This document shows, piece after piece, positions 50,443 through 52,934 of a stretch of DNA of 52,934 bases; the stretch's first letter is position 1, and the number at the start of each line of letters is the position of its first letter. Under the pieces are notes generated by a model. It had not been told where the DNA came from and made no database searches. It was given only the letters and a program-made list of their open reading frames with translations. The stretch is from NCBI GenBank assembly GCA_023381535.1, contig JAMCSN010000239.1:1-52934 (forward strand), read 5' to 3'. Both the position numbers and the translations under genes were made by a program. Origin of the DNA: Bacteroidota bacterium. Lineage in GTDB: Bacteria > Bacteroidota > Ignavibacteria > Ignavibacteriales > Melioribacteraceae.

Positions 50443-51804
50443 CTAATTAGTTAAACTTCTCATCGGCGCGGGAATTTTTCCGCCGCGTTCAACAAAATTA
50501 GCACTGCTCAGATTCCGCACTTCCATAATCGGAGCTTTGCCGAGCAAGCCGCCGTAATCTACAAAGTCGCCAATTTTTTTTCCGTACGCCGGAATTATTC
50601 TCACTGCCGTAGTTTTATCGTTAATCACTCCAATAGCGGATTCGTCTGCAATGATACCGGCAATTGTCGTTGCGGGAGTATCGCCGGGTACGGCAATCAT
50701 ATCGAGACCAACGGAACATACTGCCGTCATTGCTTCCAATTTTTCCAAAGATAGGTGACCCGCCTGAACGGCACGAATCATTCCCATATCTTCACTTACC
50801 GGTATAAATGCGCCGCTCATTCCGCCTACAGACGAGCTTGCCATCAGTCCGGCTTTCTTAACCGAATCATTCAACATAGCCAAAGCTGCGGTTGTTCCTG
50901 GCGCGCCAACGTCTTCCACGCCCATAGCTTTCAATATGTCGGCAATGCTGTCGCCTTCTGCCGGAGTTGGTGCTAATGAGATATCTACAATGCCGAATGG
51001 AACTCCGTGTTTCTCTGCAACTTTTCTTCCGATCAATTCTCCGGCACGGGTAATTTTGAAAATTGTTTTCTTAATAACTTCTGCAAGATGCTGAAGATCA
51101 ACCCGCCCGGCTTCTTTGATTGCATCGAGCACAACACCGGGACCGCTGATGCCGACATTAAGAGTTATTTCCGGTTCCGATACGCCGTGAAATGCGCCGG
51201 CAACAAAAGGATTATCTTCCACAGCATTTGCAAACACAACAAGCTTTGCACAGCCGATTGAATCTTTGTCTTTTGTCTTTTCAGCAGTGAGTTTAATCGC
51301 TTCACTCATCATTAAAACCGCGTCCATGTTTATGCCGGCTTTGGTCGAGGCGATATTAACACTTGAGCAAACACGTTTTGTTTCCGAGAGCGCAAAAGGA
51401 ATAGCTTTTATTAATTCTCGTTCACCGTTCGTCATTCCTTTTTGAACGAGAGCGGAAAAACCAGCCAGGTAATCAATTCCAATATCATCTGCAGCGCGAT
51501 CAAGCGTCTTTGCGATTTCAACATATTCTTCCAATGAGAATGAATCGAAAGGAATTGAAACCGGCGTAATGGAAACTCTTTTGTTGGCAATTGAAATGCC
51601 GTATTGTGATTCTATTTCTTTTGCGTACTTAACGTGATTACCGCCGTACTTTATAATCTTGTCGTAAATTTTTTGCTTCGTTACTTCAAGGTTACGATCA
51701 TGACAATCGCGCAAACTTATTCCCAGCGTGACGGTTCTGATATCGAAATGTTCGATCTCCGTCATCCGGATTGTTTCAAGTATTTCTTCAAATTCGTAGG
51801 GCAT
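50443..51804 (-). CDS. PFL family protein (DUF711/UPF0210)
   Basis: A 453-residue protein of the UPF0210 family. Conserved stretches are [20 protein letters not shown], the glycine-rich [56 protein letters not shown] and [20 protein letters not shown]. It is related to the glycyl-radical-enzyme fold but is not itself proven to be a formate lyase. Family members are usually encoded directly after an ACT-domain (UPF0237) protein. Here that partner is present at 52269 but separated by a four-helix-bundle gene. Confidence 0.93.
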   Translation of the reverse strand: MPYEFEEILETIRMTEIEHFDIRTVTLGISLRDCHDRNLEVTKQKIYDKIIKYGGNHVKYAKEIESQYGISIANKRVSITPVSIPFDSFSLEEYVEIAKTLDRAADDIGIDYLAGFSALVQKGMTNGERELIKAIPFALSETKRVCSSVNIASTKAGINMDAVLMMSEAIKLTAEKTKDKDSIGCAKLVVFANAVEDNPFVAGAFHGVSEPEITLNVGISGPGVVLDAIKEAGRVDLQHLAEVIKKTIFKITRAGELIGRKVAEKHGVPFGIVDISLAPTPAEGDSIADILKAMGVEDVGAPGTTAALAMLNDSVKKAGLMASSSVGGMSGAFIPVSEDMGMIRAVQAGHLSLEKLEAMTAVCSVGLDMIAVPGDTPATTIAGIIADESAIGVINDKTTAVRIIPAYGKKIGDFVDYGGLLGKAPIMEVRNLSSANFVERGGKIPAPMRSLTN

Positions 51805-51810
51805 GGGTCG

Positions 51811-51845
51811 GAGATGGTTGATAGTTGATAATCGAATGTTGTAAT
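51811..51845 (+). repeat. Degenerate heptamer array (TTGATAG type)
   Basis: Five contiguous 7-mers: GAGATGG, TTGATAG, TTGATAA, TCGAATG and TTGTAAT. It lies between the four-helix-bundle gene and the PFL gene. Confidence 0.6.
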
Positions 51846-51860
51846 TCCATTTCTAAAATC

Positions 51861-52217
51861 TCAGCTTAATGAATTAATATATGCGCTCAATCTTGGACTT
51901 AGTTCATCAATGATTGGCTTTAATTCCATAATTTGTTTTTTCGTTAATAAGTTTCTTCGAACTGCTCGTCGTAACCAATGTTTTACTTCAAACAAAGAAC
52001 CTCGAGCAATTCTCACAAATCTTCTATTATCGTTTTTACTACCCCTTCCAAATCCCTCGCTAATATTAGCTCCAATGCTGTCGCAAGCTCTTATCAATTG
52101 AATTCCAACAGTATTCTTCGAAAAATTTTCCCATTCAATAATAATCTGCCACAAGGAATCGGCTAATTTTTCCGACAACTTATAAACTTCCAAATTTTCA
52201 AAAAATGTTCTCTCCAT
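51861..52217 (-). CDS. Four-helix-bundle protein (23S rRNA IVS-type)
   Basis: A 118-residue protein of the IVS/S23 family: ENLEVYKLSEKLADSLWQII, the conserved ACDSIGANISEGFGRGS, RRFVRIARGSLFEVKHWLRR and a final helix with ELKPIIDELSPRLSAYINSL. These proteins occur inside 23S rRNA intervening sequences but mostly, as here, as free-standing genes of unknown role. The ATG at 52217 has GGGGTGGG upstream. It sits between the ACT and PFL genes and is flanked on both sides by heptamer arrays, suggesting a later insertion. Confidence 0.92.
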   Translation of the reverse strand: MERTFFENLEVYKLSEKLADSLWQIIIEWENFSKNTVGIQLIRACDSIGANISEGFGRGSKNDNRRFVRIARGSLFEVKHWLRRAVRRNLLTKKQIMELKPIIDELSPRLSAYINSLS

Positions 52218-52238
52218 AACCCACCCCAAAAATATTAT

Positions 52239-52273
52239 TTTCTACTTTCAACATTCTACTCTCAACTCTCAAA
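52239..52273 (+). repeat. Degenerate heptamer array (TCTCAAC type)
   Basis: Five contiguous 7-mers: TTTCTAC, TTTCAAC, ATTCTAC, TCTCAAC and TCTCAAA. The last overlaps the stop codon of the ACT-domain gene. Confidence 0.7.
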
Positions 52274-52697
52274 TACGATGCATAAATTTAAATACGTCTT
52301 CGTGCTGCAAGTAGATTTTTATTTTCAATTCTTCCGCAACTTTGTTCATTGCTTCTTGAATCTCTTTTAGGTCCTTCGGCGATTCGGTAATATCAATCAC
52401 CATTATCATAGTAAAAAAATCGCCCATAAGTTTTTGTGTGAGATCTTGAATATCGCAATTGGCTTCTCCCAAAGCTTTTGTAACACCGGCAACAATGCCG
52501 GGGTGGTTAAGACCAAAAGACGTTAGTATTACTCTTCCAGATGAAGTGTCACTCCTCAAAAATTTCGTTTCGCTGCCTGAAGCCGACTCGACTCTTTTCC
52601 TAACAATTTCTTTCACCGCTTCCGGAGTTGCTTTTTCACCCAGTTCACTTATAGCTTCAAATGTAATTTTCCTAATCTCTTCTTCGGAAATGTTCAC
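52269..52697 (-). CDS. ACT-domain protein (UPF0237-like)
   Basis: A 142-residue protein. The N-terminal 50 residues are helical (EEEIRKITFEAISELGEKAT); the ACT domain occupies about residues 55-135 with RVILTSFGLNHPGIVAGVTK, the CDIQDLTQKLMGDFFTMIMV strand and the LKIKIYLQHEDVFKFMHRI end typical of UPF0237. ACT domains bind amino acids; these proteins are thought to regulate the PFL partner. The start overlaps the stop of the upstream gene (ATGA). Normal linkage to the PFL gene is broken by the four-helix-bundle gene. Confidence 0.9.
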   Translation of the reverse strand: MNISEEEIRKITFEAISELGEKATPEAVKEIVRKRVESASGSETKFLRSDTSSGRVILTSFGLNHPGIVAGVTKALGEANCDIQDLTQKLMGDFFTMIMVIDITESPKDLKEIQEAMNKVAEELKIKIYLQHEDVFKFMHRI

Positions 52698-52934
52698 GGT
52701 TTGATTCCCTTATATTCGTTCTGAAGATACCTTAAAGACTTGTTGGCAATATCAATATTTTTTTGAACTGCAAATTCTTCCGCGTTCTGAATGCTTCCTC
52801 TATAAAATCTAAACCAAACTAATTCACCAACAACAAACCCATCAAAAATTCTGTTACTGGTAAACGCGTTTATTGTCCAATATCCGGCTGCGGCGTTCCA
52901 TGCAAGAGACATGAGTCCCGATAAAGATCGGAAG
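52694..52934 (-). CDS. C-terminal part of an unknown protein (open at window end)
   Basis: The frame is open to the edge of the window; an ATG at 52912 would give 72 residues (MSLAWNAAAGYWTINAFTSN ... QNEYKGIKP), but no stop lies upstream in the remaining 22 bases, so it may be longer. The segment VVGELVWFRFYRGSIQNAEE has no recognised family. Its stop overlaps the ACT-gene start, so the two are coupled. The last ten bases may be sequencing adapter, in which case the upstream sequence is not genomic. Confidence 0.5.
   Translation of the reverse strand, partial: FRSLSGLMSLAWNAAAGYWTINAFTSNRIFDGFVVGELVWFRFYRGSIQNAEEFAVQKNIDIANKSLRYLQNEYKGIKP

Overview
The window is a gene-dense bacterial segment of moderate to low GC. 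Most of the 60 or so genes lie on the minus strand. Three secreted proteins end in type IX secretion (T9SS) sorting domains carrying the QNYPNPFNPST signature. Together with a bacillithiol gene (bshA), bacilliredoxin, TAnnTTTG-like promoter elements and many lipoproteins, this points to the Bacteroidota/Ignavibacteriota side of the FCB group, most like an Ignavibacteria-type organism. That placement is inferred from protein signatures, not from rRNA.

Layout. 1-600: 5' part of rplM and the 3' remnant of a sugar-nucleotide epimerase. 779-1825: a deoxyhypusine-synthase-family enzyme, followed by a 148-bp inverted-repeat element. 2011-9440: three large T9SS substrates (an Asp-box propeller protein, an M28 peptidase, a HEXXH peptidase), two of them each paired with a small lipoprotein. 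9713-16494: Fe-S assembly locus sufB-sufC-sufD-sufS-sufT, then bacilliredoxin and an Rrf2 regulator with three cysteines. 16607-19647: rlmB, an unknown gene, hisS and a PTS IIA protein. 19818-24707: a large Rossmann dehydrogenase, a membrane protein, a DUF985 cupin, a macro-domain protein and an EamA transporter. 24915-26883: enolase, then a tandem array of tRNA-Arg(CCU) fragments and a GIY-YIG nuclease ending in one intact tRNA. 27327-36438: H-type lectin-like protein, rfbD, PfkB kinase, bshA, ugd, rfbC, galE, an exonuclease, an HGSNAT-like acyltransferase and a thioesterase. 36495-42384: a tightly overlapping operon era-DMT-acyP-ispF-dedA-lnt-ltaE. 42470-44156: ECF sigma/anti-sigma pair and a divergent membrane protein. 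44278-48818: trxB, queG-Rieske-MBL operon, an EEP hydrolase and a ferredoxin. 49019-52934: TPM protein, lemA, PFL-family protein, a four-helix-bundle (IVS-type) protein, an ACT-domain protein and one gene cut by the window end.

Functional links: the suf genes, the CGC-type bacilliredoxin, bshA, thioredoxin reductase, the Fe-S enzyme QueG and the ferredoxin form a thiol/iron-sulphur theme. rfbD, rfbC, ugd, galE and a sugar kinase supply nucleotide sugars for surface polysaccharide.

The most unusual content is repetitive. (1) A tRNA-Arg(CCU) gene is preceded by two truncated copies of its own 5' half. Each copy carries a palindromic insert in the D-arm and is followed exactly at the anticodon stem by a GIY-YIG gene (intact after the first, a remnant after the second). 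(2) A family of GC-rich palindromes (CCCGCTTCGAC...GCGAGGCGAGG) is dispersed in gaps, in tRNA fragments and in frame inside a peptidase gene. (3) Degenerate arrays with a strict 7-nt period occupy many gaps and two T9SS genes, and some host the palindromes. No CRISPR array, rRNA, prophage or recognisable defence system was seen.
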